A stretch of 64,000 nucleotides of DNA from Tuctoria greenei (Eukaryota; Streptophyta; Magnoliopsida; Poales; Poaceae): contig JAYESD010000001.1 in NCBI GenBank assembly GCA_036927565.1, forward strand, positions 46,126,064 to 46,190,063, written 5' to 3'. Made by a program: the position numbers and the translations under genes. Below are positions 43,620 to 54,919 of the stretch, in pieces. Under the pieces are notes generated by a model, which worked only from the letters and a program-made list of their open reading frames with translations, was not told the DNA's origin and searched no databases. Every line of letters starts with the position of its first letter. Within the stretch, counting starts at the first letter, position 1.

Positions 43620-45070
43620 CAATATTCATTAGTGAGTGCGTGTGGTATGTCTATGGGTTCAAATGAAGCAACAAAAGCAGAATTAGCATGAGAGTTTTGA
43701 TCACAAAACCTGGACCGTGTGACTCATTCGTGCAAGCTCCCAATGATTTGTTGTGGAGGATGACATTTGAGGATTCGGAGGGGAGTAGACAATTCACAAG
43801 CTCCTTGTTCTTCATGTTCATCACAGGTCAAAGAACTTGTGGCTTGAGGATGATCTGTACCAACTTCAGTAGTTGTTGGTGCTAGTTGTGGTGCAAAATC
43901 AGCAGCGTGATATCAACGTCATTTGCTTCTGAATTTTTGGGCAGCAGCACCACATCTTCATCATCTTCGATGAAAATACTCTCCCCCTGCGGATATGGAT
44001 CTGGACCACTTACCTTTGAAGGATTAAACACGTGAAGGTCCTATGGTGTCAAGGTACAAAAGGTTACCCGGTTCAGTTGTCATGGTCATTATGAGAGGAG
44101 CATGTGAACCTGCAACCATCTTAGCATGTCTACAAGAAGAGCACACAATTTCTTTGTCCCCTTTAAGATTAGGCAACCCACGTATGCGATCAAGAGCACT
44201 AACACGGGTTAATGATCAAAGGCTACGTGACCAAGTCTACGATGCCAAAAATATAAGTCATTTGAATCATTAGCAACTAGACACCTATGCTTAGAGGATG
44301 ACATATCAAAATCAGCTTTAAAACCTCTTCCAAACCGATACATGTTAAAAATAAGATTACTATTTGAATCTACAACTTTGCAGTAATTTTATTGAAAATA
44401 ATTTCCATATTTCCATCTAGCAATTGTGAAACAGAAAGCAAGTTGTATTTCAAATTTTAGACAAGTGCCACATCTTTCAAAGTGTAGTATTTACCATAAC
44501 CAAACCCTTAGCAATTATAGAAGTTGAAGAATTATCGGCAAAAGTAACATTCTCTACACATGACACAAAAGAAAGGGAGGATAACCATTCTTTGTTACCG
44601 GTCATGTGGCGTGAGCAACCTAAATCCACAATCTAATGTTCTCCTTCCTCAAGCGTGTAACCTACATAGAAGCACAATACGTCGATGACTCAATACTGGG
44701 GTTAGTCAAAAAGCATTTAGGATTCCAGTACTGAGTCACACGATGTGCAGCAGGAAAAACACACGAAAGCTAAGATAAAACAACGGGTTTATGAGCCAAA
44801 GTTTGAGGATTTTTGTACCCAACTACTGACTTACAAGGTGTTACAGGTGTAACACGAAAAACACTAGGTTTGGGAGCAAACTTTGAATGTTTTGGACTCA
44901 TAACAGCAGGTTTCATGTTCTCGATATATGGTTTAGCATGTGCTGCAAATGTTGCATGAGAGTTATGAGATCCAGCTTGCATTCTTTCCTTTTTCTATTG
45001 TTTAGCTAGTCTATAACAAAATCTATGACATGACCATCTCTACCACAGTGGGTACAATTAAATTTAACTT
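43620..45070 (-). pseudogene. gag tail, protease and GAG-pre-integrase remnants of C4
   Basis: Near 45060-45015 a CTHCGRDGHVIDF knuckle is seen; a one-base shift is needed to reach the last Cys. The open piece 44982-44770 is Lys/Pro-rich. The protease/zinc-region lead-in CSRHMTGNKEWLSSLS is at about 44620-44580. From 44500 to 44050 the reading is full of stops. The integrase catalytic core is absent: the next recognisable part, from about 43990, is already the acidic linker before RT. No complete domain survives. Confidence 0.65.
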
Positions 45071-45600
45071 TTTCTTTCATGTCTAGATGACCAAGCAACA
45101 TGTTTATTAGAAGCTGAATGAGACAGCATCGCAGCAGATTTGAAAACCACTTCTTTTTGTTTAGGAGCTATATGAATCAAACCACCTCCTAATAACTTTA
45201 CAATTTTTGGTGGATGTCCTTATCATGAGAATGAGAATCAAAAACCAAACCACATTTATCATTCCAAGATTTAGAAGAATTCAGCAGCGAGTTTAGGTTC
45301 TTATTTGAATTAAAAAACCGATCTAATGTCCTATGCATGTCATCAAGTTCATTGGACAGATCAAGGCAATTTTAAAATGAAGTTTTTCTTTTAAATTTGC
45401 AATTAGAACAATATTTAACTTCGTGAGAACGTAAAGCATTGTTCAATATAGAAATATCACGAACAGCTAGCATCTTTCAAGTTTTTATCATTAAGTGTAG
45501 CAAGCTCTCTGTTCTTTTCAATCTCTAACTCAAGTTTATTGTGAGATCTATGTGTGCTTAATACATTTGATTTGATAATAAAAGTTTTGAATACTATCAA
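45071..45600 (-). other. degenerate gag region of C4, upstream end unclear
   Basis: The minus strand has Asn/Lys/Glu-rich, stop-broken coding with coiled-coil character (for example ELATLNDKNLKDA-like near 45520-45480). This is consistent with a Sirevirus gag. No LTR or primer site is seen before the 32-bp repeat at 45617. Confidence 0.45.
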
Positions 45601-45616
45601 AACACTTTTTTAACAA

Positions 45617-45885
45617 GGTCCCACTCTAGGTCCGAGCTCCTGCAAGGTCTGATGATATGTCCGGCTTGTTTTGGGTAGCTCCTGCAAGGTGCGATGCTAG
45701 GTCCAACTTCTTTTTTTAGGCCCGACATATTTTGGTAACGTCCGACTTGCTGTGGCTAGGTCCAACTAGCTTTGATAAGCTCTGGCACTAGGTCCGACCA
45801 GCTTTGGTTAGCTCCAGCGCTAGGTCCTGCAAGCTTTGGTAAGCTCCGGTTCTAGGTCCAATAGCTTTGGCAAGGTCTGGAGCTT
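45617..45885. repeat. 32-bp tandem repeat
   Basis: The unit AGGTCCRACCAGCTTTGGT plus AGCTCCGGYRCT recurs with starts at 45758, 45790, 45822 and 45854, an exact period of 32. Diverged copies extend back to 45617. It lies downstream of the E ORF in that element's direction. Confidence 0.88.
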
Positions 45886-46234
45886 CATTGCAGTGGTTTT
45901 GCTTTTACCTTGCAATGTTTCAAACTTGCTTTACATTTATGGAAAGCTTGATTAGTATTCTCTTACTATGTTTTTGGTGTGTTTTGGCAGCTATGGCTCA
46001 TATTATTTTGCTATGGTTTGCAACATGCTTATGTGAGGTGCTCACGTAAGGTGGTGTGGTTTCAGAACTAATGAGAGTCAAGTCAAGGACTTAGTGCTCG
46101 GATGTATTGGTTGTTTGTTCATGTGCAGATGTTGCTTGAGTTCAAGACATGGCTGGTGACGGCATCCATTGAACTAGTTTGGCTTTCTGCAGTGCGGTTT
46201 GGCTGAGTGATCTTCCCAACTCACCACGAGCTTG

Positions 46235-46906
46235 CTACAGTTTCCTGAGAGCCTGCCGTAGTTCGGTGCGAGCTTTCTGCAGTTTATTGCGAGTGTGTTG
46301 CATTTGATTCTCGTACTGATTCAGCCGGTGATTTGTCGGGGCCAGGAACGAACGTAGGTTCTCATTGATGTAATCAAGAGTGTCACTCCGTTCAATCGCT
46401 TGCCTCAAGGCTTTGACCTGCTGCTGGATGATTGCACCTTGCGTAATAACCACCATGCTGGATTCAGCGGCATACGTCCCAAGTGTCGTCAACGTCGTGT
46501 CGCCGTCCGGGTGATAGGCCTCAACCATACAACGTTGCCACTCATGACCAGCCACGCCCCGGACCAGAAGAAGAGAAAATTGTGTCCCATCCATGGCATC
46601 TTGATGAAGCTCGCAAAGCTTCATAAGTGCTTCGCCCGCTGCGACGGCCCACGTATCCTCCAAACGAGCTCCCAAGGTAGTGACCGAAAAAGGAGCCCAT
46701 CCACAAAGGAGTGGACTAGCAGGGACGTCAACAAGGATAGTGCACGACCGTAATTCTCTGTTGTCCGTCTCTTGACCCCAATAGCCTGGAATTTTGATGA
46801 AGCCAAACTGCTCAAGCACTTCCTGCAGCATGATCGGGAAGCCCGAACTGTTAGCGCACGTCGAGAACACCCATCTGTCCGGCAACAATAGCATCACATC
46901 CGCCAT
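46235..46906 (-). CDS. intact 223-codon ORF of unknown function in element E
   Basis: I do not recognise a named family with certainty. The protein starts MADVMLLLPDRWVFSTCANS and is open to the stop before 46235. Residues about 1-60 are mixed. Residues 60-135 form a compact alpha/beta-looking part (SPLLCGWAPFSVTTLGARLE, then DTWAVAAGEALMKLCELHQD). The C-terminal third, after about residue 150, is helical and charged (QQQVKALRQAIERS, NKLQKARTELRQALRKL), probably a coiled coil. Directly upstream of ATG is TTACTTCTTTTATAG, a good 3' splice site. ORFs with this central pattern recur, as I remember, in grass repeats. It is the longest undamaged frame in the window that is not over a repeat or opposite a known gene. 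Confidence 0.55.
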   Translation of the reverse strand: MADVMLLLPDRWVFSTCANSSGFPIMLQEVLEQFGFIKIPGYWGQETDNRELRSCTILVDVPASPLLCGWAPFSVTTLGARLEDTWAVAAGEALMKLCELHQDAMDGTQFSLLLVRGVAGHEWQRCMVEAYHPDGDTTLTTLGTYAAESSMVVITQGAIIQQQVKALRQAIERSDTLDYINENLRSFLAPTNHRLNQYENQMQHTRNKLQKARTELRQALRKL

Positions 46907-48850
46907 CTATAAAAGAAGTAATTTAATGGGTCAAATACTCAAATTCAACAAATTTTGTTGACATACAGATCATGGATATGATAATTGGATTATTAAAGTG
47001 AATTTAAATTCAAATGTCAAAAGAAACATCACTGGAATTCTGTCACAGTTTCTGTTCGTTCTGACCAGTATGGCGAAACTCGCAATTTGCATCCAGCTAG
47101 AAGCACATTCAGGACTTTAGTTAAACTACAAAGTTGTGTTACACCCAAAGTTCTTTCAATAATGTCTTTATTTGCATCCAGATCATTTCCGTATGAGGAG
47201 ATATGGCTTTTGCAAGTTGACAGTGTTTCTGGAAAATTTTTGACAGCACTTCCCTTGTTTAAGGCTGATTTTGTCCACATTTTTCCAGATACAAAACATC
47301 AATATATGCAAAAATAATAAATAACAACATTGTTACAAACTTCCTCAGGATCCCAGAAATATATTACATGAAGTCATTCGTCGATTCTACTAAGTGATAT
47401 GATGGAAACAGTGACAGAATACAGAAACTGTCCACTCTCTGTCCAGATTTGCCAGAGTTTGGAATTTTGAAATTTCCATCAAGTTACAGGGGAATTATGA
47501 TCTGGAGTTTAACATAAGATATTTATAGGACTCTCTAACCTTTCTAACCATGTGTGGTAGACCTTCAGTTGTTATTCCTACAGAGAGTTATGCTATTCCA
47601 AATTTAAGCATTTTGCTGCCAGATTCTCAGTTTGAATCAGGAACCTGGCAGTTTAAGTTCAAATGAAAATTTCAAGTTTTAAATCTTGAAATCTACCTTG
47701 GAGCTGAAAATGAAACTTGTGGATGATTTCCTCAAGTTTCCAAACCATATGCCTGCTTACTGCAGCGACCACATGATTAATTGTCAATCTGACCAGCACG
47801 CTCTAAAACAGAGATTACAAATTCAAACTTAGTCCTAAGTTCAAAATTTTTACTTGTTGTTGAGTCACACCTCCAGAATGGATATCGTCGTCGATGTGCA
47901 TGATGAAACTCGAATACAATGCCAGTACTATTCCCTCACCAAAGAAAATATTAAGTCGGCATTCCGGCATACGTCTCAACGGTGGCCTTAATGACGTTCA
48001 CACACAAACGTTTGTGACTCGGACTACCTATAGCGTGGTTATTGTACCTGCAGCTACACACAACTTACTGATCAATCATATGGTGTCGTACGGCATAGCC
48101 CGCACAGGCAATCATTTCAGATAGTCACAATAATATATATGAAAGTAAGAACATTCATCTCATATCATTCCATACGGGCCGCCTTGAGCTGAGCCACATC
48201 TCGAGGTACATGATCGGATTTTCTACCACCCGACGGGAGTCCCACATCTTTGCATAATGCTGCACCCGTAGGAGGCGCATCGGGTTTTCTACCACTCGAT
48301 GGGTCCCACATCTTTGCCTAATGCTGCACCAGTAGGAGGCGCTTTTGCGTGTTTATAAAAAAACACACTATGTGCTTTTCAACTGCACGATAGGTGGCCA
48401 CATCACTTATCTCTTGCGCTAGGGATCAGCGCTGCTTATGGCCATTTTAACATTGAACGTTCAAGAGTTGCATACTTTGTGTTTTTGACCACACGATGGG
48501 GTATCCTCGCTTTTGCCTGAAGCACGCTGGGGAACAGCGTTTTCACATGTTCCCAGGACCATGAGAAGGTTCAGAGACTCATATTCACTTCCGTGCTAAG
48601 CCACGAAAACTATCACCGTACTACATCATGTACGGGGGAGCTTACCGCAATTGATTCGCTTGTGGCGGCGTACCTTACCTCTTACCTGATGTCGGAGCAT
48701 CAATACAGAATATAATAGCACATATGTTAGCTTGCTACCTTAAGTAACTAATACTATAATAGACCTTATGTCGGCATAGTAACTAATCCTCACTTGACTA
48801 CTTCTAAGTTTTCAAAATGAGCTCTTTTCGAGCGTGCTATTTCCAATGCG
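46907..48850 (-). other. leader of element E, no gene seen
   Basis: The region between primer site and ORF is without an open frame above about 80 codons on the element strand. It carries a two-copy direct repeat at 48213-48344 and ends in the splice-acceptor-like sequence before the ORF. A long leader removed by splicing would explain it. Confidence 0.4.
48213..48344. repeat. 66-bp direct repeat, two copies
   Basis: ATCGGATTTTCTACCACCCG at 48213 recurs as ATCGGGTTTTCTACCACTCG at 48279, and both units continue through CCCACATCTTTGC and TAATGCTGCACC to GTAGGAGGCGC. Confidence 0.9.
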
Positions 48851-48861
48851 GCTCTAATACA
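48851..48861 (-). other. primer-binding site of element E, decayed
   Basis: The minus strand reads TGTATTAGAGC, against TGGTATCAGAGC for the initiator tRNA-Met complement. It stands four bases after the LTR end CCTCACA at 48866. Confidence 0.55.
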
Positions 48862-48865
48862 GGGC

Positions 48866-51800
48866 TGTGAGGATCGGGTCCACATATTCTAGGAATCGCA
48901 TAGAGTGGTGCCATGCAATGCGACACCCAATAGAACACACAAAAATAATACGAGAAAATACAAAGTTTTATTTATAGAAATAGCAGAAGTATTTTCAATA
49001 CTTAATATACAGCAGAAGTCATACTCATAGCTAAACTCTCAGCCTTGTTATGCAAAAGTGCATCCGTCCAGCCCGTGAACACTACACACTAGCAGCACAC
49101 AATAGATCATGGCGTCATGCAGGGCTCCACTCGGCGGTATACCCCGACGGGGACATCGCCTCATCCCCTGGCCCTTCCTCATACGTTTGACCTGCAAACA
49201 ACTTAATATAGCAACTATGAGCACGAAGGCTCAGCAAGACTTAATCGTCTCACCTAAGCATGAAACTCTACATGCAAGGATACATATAAACATGGGTAGT
49301 GATATTGCATAAATGGCTCACTTACAAGTGGATACTTACCTTCATATTATTAGCAGCAAATTAAATGTTCAAGAATGAAAATTTAGTGAGAAATATACTA
49401 CAACAAGCATGGTTGTAAAATAATTATAATTCAATACATCATATTCTTATGGCTTCTTCAATATTTACTATGTCACGACACAGTGAACAAGCGGTGCTCA
49501 AATAACCATGAGGGACGGTGATTGCAAACAGTAGACACCCCGATAACACATAACATACACCCATCTCGAAAGTGGAGAGGATCACACTTCAATACTATGT
49601 GGTATGCAGGAACCTATCAAAGGAAACCCAAATGTCGAACCGGTCCTTCTGTAACGGGCAGGAGGTCCCAGCGTGGAGTGTATCCGTGCCTGCCGGCCAA
49701 TTGACCCCTTGCTGCCCTCAACCCACTCCTATGAAATTGTAGGGTAAGCCTCGACACCTAGTTACACCAATTACATCGGTTTCCTGGTTCCCATATAGCC
49801 AGTATGCATCTGGTACAGTTCAAACTTGCTCAGCAGGGCCGCACACGGATCGGTCCTCAATCGACAGAACCATTGCTATGCACGTGATACCACGTCTCTC
49901 TGCTTCCCGCGTTGCTGCCCGGTCTCATATTCATATACATATGCCAATCTCAATATAAACAAATCTCGTGTGACGGTAACTCAATCTCATGTGTAGATTC
50001 CAACTACTCGACTTCTACCAGAGTCCATATAACATTAGCATGGAAATTCTACACGTCGAGCTATACAGCTACCCAAATACTCCATGGGATTGTGAGTCAT
50101 GCAATTGGAGTACCAATAGACCTTAGACATAATGCAGTTCAAACTGTAGACTTAATAGTGATACAAATGAATACTTTGAAAATTCTATTAAATGCAAACT
50201 GGGGCTTGCCTGGCTATGAGTCAGTTTAAAAGTTAGCTCCAGGTAGGATGATGTCCAAATCCTCCAGCTCCTCCTCGATCTCGGTCACTATATGATTTGT
50301 ATAGCATAAAGTGCATTAGTGAAATTGAAAGTATATGAATCAACTTTTAAACAAAGATCAGATATGTAAATGTTTCTAATTGGCTTTTGGGATTTTTACA
50401 GTGGATACTAGATTCTATGAGGACAATTTGGGTCAAGAATTTAGGATGTTCAAGGAAGCTTGTTGTCTTTAAAATTCCAACAAGTAAAAGGCTTCTCTGA
50501 ATTTGGTACTTAATCTGTAGCTTTAAAATGGCTAACAGTGGATGATAATGGTAGAGGAGGTCTCACTTGCTCTAGGAACATTTGTTTCATAATTTTCTGA
50601 GCTTCCTACAGGGAGAAATTGATTTTACAATTTTGCAAGGAATTCTGAAAATGTTCCTGCATATTTCTCAATTTCCAATTGACGTAGAGAATCAGAACAC
50701 TGATTCCCCAGTAATGGAAGTCCAATGAACTTGAAATATTTACTGGAGATCCAGTGTATTTGAATGAGTATTCTGACCAAAACTGGGAATTTTCCAATTA
50801 GCAGAACAAGAGTAATTAATTTTCCAAGCAGTTGGCTCAAACGAATTAATTAAGAAAATTTTGGGACTTTCATGTCCAACCAATTGCCCCACTGCAAAAT
50901 TGGGATCAAGATGAGTCTACCAGAATTTATTAGGAATTATTTGAGCAAGTCTACTAGGAGTAATTGAATTCAGAAGTTCCATTGAAATCTGGAATTATTT
51001 CTGAATAGGAAAATCTATATTAAACCACCTGGGCCCACTGGTTTAAAATGAACCAGTCGGAAAGGGGCCACACGAGGCTACTGGGTTTAAACCATGCATC
51101 CACACAAAATCCCGGCCACATCAGCTCCGAGCGCTCAGCTCACAGGCACTGACATGCGGGCCCCCCGCGGGTTATGTTCAACCTCGGCTCAGAGGGGGGG
51201 GGGGGGGGGGGGGAGGGGCGCCTGTGGCGGTGCGCAACGGTGCTCGCCAGCGAGGTTGCCAGCCCGGCTGTTCCGTACACCTCTAAGCCCGAGTTTGGCC
51301 GCCTGTTCATAAATTTGAACGACGAAGACGATGGTGGCGACGGGTTTGGGCCGAAGAGGGTCAGAAATGGTGGCGCGACACCAACAGCGGCGGCTAGGGT
51401 TCCGGCGATGCCAGTGCCGCCGCCACATGTTGCTCAACTCTCCTGGAAATTGATCGGAATTGTTTCTAGGAGCATAAGGAAGATGAACATGAGGAGGAAA
51501 ATGGGTGGAATGGGTTGCAGTGTCAAGCACGATGGGGAGGTGCTCTGTTTTTGGAAGATGGACAGGAAAACTTGATTAACTCAGTCATTACACGATTATT
51601 TGCATTGCTAATTGGTTGGGGGGTGTGCTTGGCTACCGGGAAGAATATATCTCACAGTCATGAATGATTATCAAGCATGTACAAAGAATTAGAGCTAAAC
51701 CTAGTGTCTTCTTCATATGAACAGGTACCTGTAAAACTGGAAATACAAAGTCTATAGAGCATGAAACGACGAACGGTTTTCACCGTCACCTAGAATAGGT

Positions 51801-52720
51801 GCAGGCGCACCTTTTTTATTTTGGTAGCAGCTCGTGACGAAGCCTGTAGCGCCAGCGCGATGGGAAGGCAGCGAGCTTCCTCACGGCGGCAGAACGGCGG
51901 CGTCCGCACAATTTGAGATTAAGCAGCTAACATGTTAGCAAACAACGAACTGAAGCTTGGAGATGATAAAGGGCTAAGTTAAGAAGATTTTCTCTGGTTG
52001 TTGCCTGCTCAACCGAAGCACCAACCTGTCCCGGCGAAGAGGAGACAGCCAAAAGCGGTAATGGCGTCGGGTGGCAACGAGTAGAGAGAGAAAAATGAAA
52101 AATTTCACCGTGGGAGAGGGTAAGGGCGCCAGGGAACTGTGAGCTGTTTGGCTTCTATGCAAGGGGCAGCTGGGAGGCAGTGAATTCGGCTCCAAGGCAA
52201 GAAATCTTGGTGGCGCATGCAACTGTCGTGGTGACGGCCTGAGAAGAAGAGAAATAACAGCGTGCAGAGCAAGTGGGCCTGACAAATGGGTCCCACACGT
52301 CATACTCTGTTCCTCCCCCTAAATGCTTCTCTGTTCCTTTAATTCCACAACCAAACAAGGTCCAAAAATCTCATATATTTGTGGGGAGGACTATTCAAAG
52401 ATGGAGAATATGATTCTAAAATCAATTCACCGAATTGACCAAGTTTGATCTGAAATTCAAATTTGAATTTGAATTTGAATCAAATTCAATGTACACATTG
52501 AATTGAATAGAAAATGTGCTCCAAATGTTATGAAATTTGACAGGGATGAAATTTGGAAGATTTGGAAGCTAATGGTGAACTCGATTTTAATTTTGACAGG
52601 GTTTGAGCAGTAGCTATCTTTGCATTTTTGAATTCCCTCTTTGAGCATTTGAATTGATTTGATTTCCCCTTTATTTTTTTGAATTATTTTTATTCTTCTT
52701 GTTGTTGTTCCTCCTAGCTG
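48866..52720 (-). repeat. LTR-like region of element E
   Basis: About 3.85 kb without a convincing gene separates the primer site from element F. Its 48866 end is TCACA on the element strand. Near 52480-52440 are AAATTCAAATTCAAATT runs, and 52300-51980 is pyrimidine-rich on the minus strand, like a transcript leader. A run of 20 G lies at 51194-51213. The outer end is not a clear TG, so the true LTR may be shorter, or two elements may be merged here. The plus-strand reading at 51174-51575 and minus-strand 51974-52303 look spurious. Confidence 0.4.
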
Positions 52721-54919
52721 AAGTTTGTGGTTTGGAAATTAGGGCTTTTACACCTATGACCCCTTCACCCATTGCGCCGCTGATGCTTGGGGAGTCGGTC
52801 TTTCCTTCCGACAGAATGTCAGAGTCAGCCTGTTGGAATGTTCAAGCCTCTGTCGAAGTGTCAAGGATCTGTGGACTCAAATGCGGCTGGGGAGGAGGTT
52901 GAGTGGGAGCAGCTCTACCGGGACATCGTCCATGCCTGTTCCCAGCTTTCTAACGCATAGACGAACCTTGAAGTCGGACGCGAGAACATTTCTGTAGTTC
53001 TTCATCAGTTAAAGGAGGTGGCTTCTGGTGAGTCGGTAGGTTCTGACCTTAGCCTGGCGCTCGCAAGCATTCCCCCCCCCCCCTCAATTGGCGGGTGTGA
53101 TGAGTAGGTTTAGACCTGATCATCCAAAAGGTAAGTCGATTGGAGTGGAGCATTCGAGCAGTTCGAATACCCGTGCAATCACTACACCACTGCTCCGTTG
53201 GTTATCAACCATGCGACACACGCTTGAACTCGCCAAGAAGGCTAATCCCTGCAAGTGAACCAAGAACACAAGCAAGAACGTAGAAGACTCGATCTGAAAT
53301 TGGGAAGTTGGTGTCTCACAAACCGTAGAACAGTGAAATTGTTATTCTAAGCAAAACCCACCGAATATGACCGGCGGATGCAGTTTTTAAAGGCTAGGGT
53401 TTATCGAAAACACAATTAGACGCGTCCCTAAGGGAGTCTTATGGGATACAAGGCCCAAAGGCCCGATTCGGTGGCGCAGCACCGGAGAGAAATCTGGACT
53501 CGACTTGTTTCGACAATTCCCAATGGTCCCGGAGAAATTTTGAGTTGGGACTAGAACCATTAGAAAGTTTATCTTCTCCTCTTTCCGTTCATATGTAGAA
53601 CATCGAAAACGGAGTCCATATGCCTCCTGGGCGTCCATTTTAAGGTGGACTGCTCCTAGACTCCGAGTTGAACTGGAGTCCGAGTTGTAAACTATTTCCA
53701 TCAACTTGTGGACGTCCCAGCTGCTTCTCAATGCTCCCAAGGCCTCTTTCCTTCACTTGTTGATCTTCTTCAGTATTCCTAATAACAATTAAATCATCAC
53801 ATAGCAATATATTCTCAAACTCACATGCAAAAGAAGTTAGGAGCGAATTCTCCTGCTGATTTATTAATCGTGCTCGTGCTCTTGTGATTGGTCCTTGCAT
53901 TTAAATGTGTGCCTCCGCTGTTGTGATATCCTCATGAGGGTGTTGTTTTTCATTCGTTGAAGTCGACCCATAGTTTCCAAAAGGTACACGGGTCTCCCAA
54001 GAAGCCGGATGTTATTCAAGTCAGGCAGGGGCTGAGCGTGTGTCCCTGCAAGAGGAGATCGAGCGTGCACAAGCTGAGGCTATTGAGGCCCGAGCGAGCA
54101 TCGCTAGGGTGATCTGAGAGATGGTAGAAGCGGTGGCCGCTATCGAGAAGTCAAGCATTGAGCTGGCTCAGGTGTGCATTGAGGCACAGGATGCTCAAAA
54201 CAACGTGGAGTGGGCTCGAAGGGAGATAAACAGTAAGCCCTCCTTTCACCTATTTTGCTTTGAGTCCTTTCTGTTTTCGGTTAATTATGTTTATTCACCG
54301 GGTTTTTGTAGCCCTATAAGTGTCCCTTCTAGCCTCAGAGTGTATTGCCCAATTCTTTGGAATGACCTTGGTGCTCTCCAAGGGCTAGCGGCCCGGGTTT
54401 CTGCCGCAATGCTTGGGTCATCTGGGGTGCAGACCTGTCTAGACACTCGTCCAGGGGGATCCCCACTCGGTTCGTTGCCGTTCATGAGGAGGTCGTGGAG
54501 GTCTGCTACGCTGCAGCGGCGGTTTGCGAGTCGGTGCTCGAGCCATTGGAGCTCGGGGTCCCGAGCGGGGGCTCTTTGTTGGGTCGGCTTCGTGAGGTTC
54601 TAGACCATGTGATAGCCCGATACGCAGACCTCGGTAACACTAGACCTCTTTTGGTGGTCCGTACCACTCTTGCCATCGTAGTGTCTCACTACGACGGTGT
54701 CGACCTCCGCGCCATAGGAGAGTGCTACGACACTATGATGGTGTCGACCTTTGCACCATTGGAGACGGCTATGTGGATGGGTGGTCAGAGGAGGAGCTCG
54801 CGTGGCTCATCCAGGAGGTCGAGCCTGCCGCCGATCCATTACATGAGCTCGTCACTCCCGAAGCCATTCGGAACCTAGGGCATTTTCTTGAGGGCTTATC
54901 TATCCACCGATTCATTTAA
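52720..54919 (+). pseudogene. antisense coiled-coil gene of element F, split by fragment G
   Basis: Left of G (about 52880-53071) the reading has EEVEWEQLYRDIVHACSQLS and ENISVVLHQLKEVASGESVG. Right of G (54030-54235) it resumes with ERVSLQEEIERAQAEAIEAR, a stop, then MVEAVAAIEKSSIELAQVCI: heptad-like, so probably a coiled coil. The C-terminal domain is spread over frames at 54495-54919, with LREVLDHVIARYADLG, VSHYDGVDLRAIG and EEELAWLIQEVEPAADPLHE. These parts resemble the C-terminal half of antisense proteins in other grass gypsy elements, as I remember them. Frameshifts and at least one stop are present. Confidence 0.65.
53084..54025 (-). mobile_element. gypsy 3' fragment G inserted in the antisense gene of F
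   Basis: The minus strand gives the tail of a gypsy pol protein, GPITRARARLINQQENSLL at 53890-53830 and EFENILLCDDLIVIRN, after a frame-broken lead-in. Then comes an LTR-like stretch with CCTTTAAAAACTGC near 53390-53376 (TATA region) and a likely end CTACTCATCACA at 53096. The left junction lies at a run of 12 C (53072-53083). The right boundary near 54025 is approximate. The GPITRARAR tail is common at the end of grass gypsy pol. Confidence 0.65.

Larger units (their letters stand above)
41641..45560 (-). mobile_element. Sirevirus-like copia element C4, internally deleted
   Basis: The minus-strand order is gag tail with a zinc knuckle, protease and GAG-pre-integrase remnants, RT, RNase H, a non-coding 3' region and several polypurine tracts. 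The integrase core and the RT catalytic box are deleted. It differs from C1-C3 in sequence. The 3' LTR, if any, is reduced to about 40 bp before the AT-rich tract. Confidence 0.75.
45886..52720 (-). mobile_element. non-autonomous Tekay-like element E
   Basis: On the minus strand there is a long LTR-like region ending CCTCACA at 48866, a decayed primer site, a 1.9-kb leader and a single ORF of 223 codons. No gag, protease, RT or integrase is seen. The end of the LTR and primer layout (CTCACA, three to four bases, tRNA-Met complement) copies that of the Tekay-like element at 16300-16328. The 3' LTR and the left boundary are not resolved. Confidence 0.5.

Noticed and set aside
51174..51575. 133-codon plus-strand ORF starting in a poly-G tract
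   Set aside because: The N-terminal part depends on the length of a 20-G homopolymer and the rest has no recognisable motif. It lies in an LTR-like region.
54233..54311. Possible GT-AG intron in the antisense gene of F
   Set aside because: Donor and acceptor look acceptable, but the joined reading meets a stop two codons later, and later frameshifts prevent a check.
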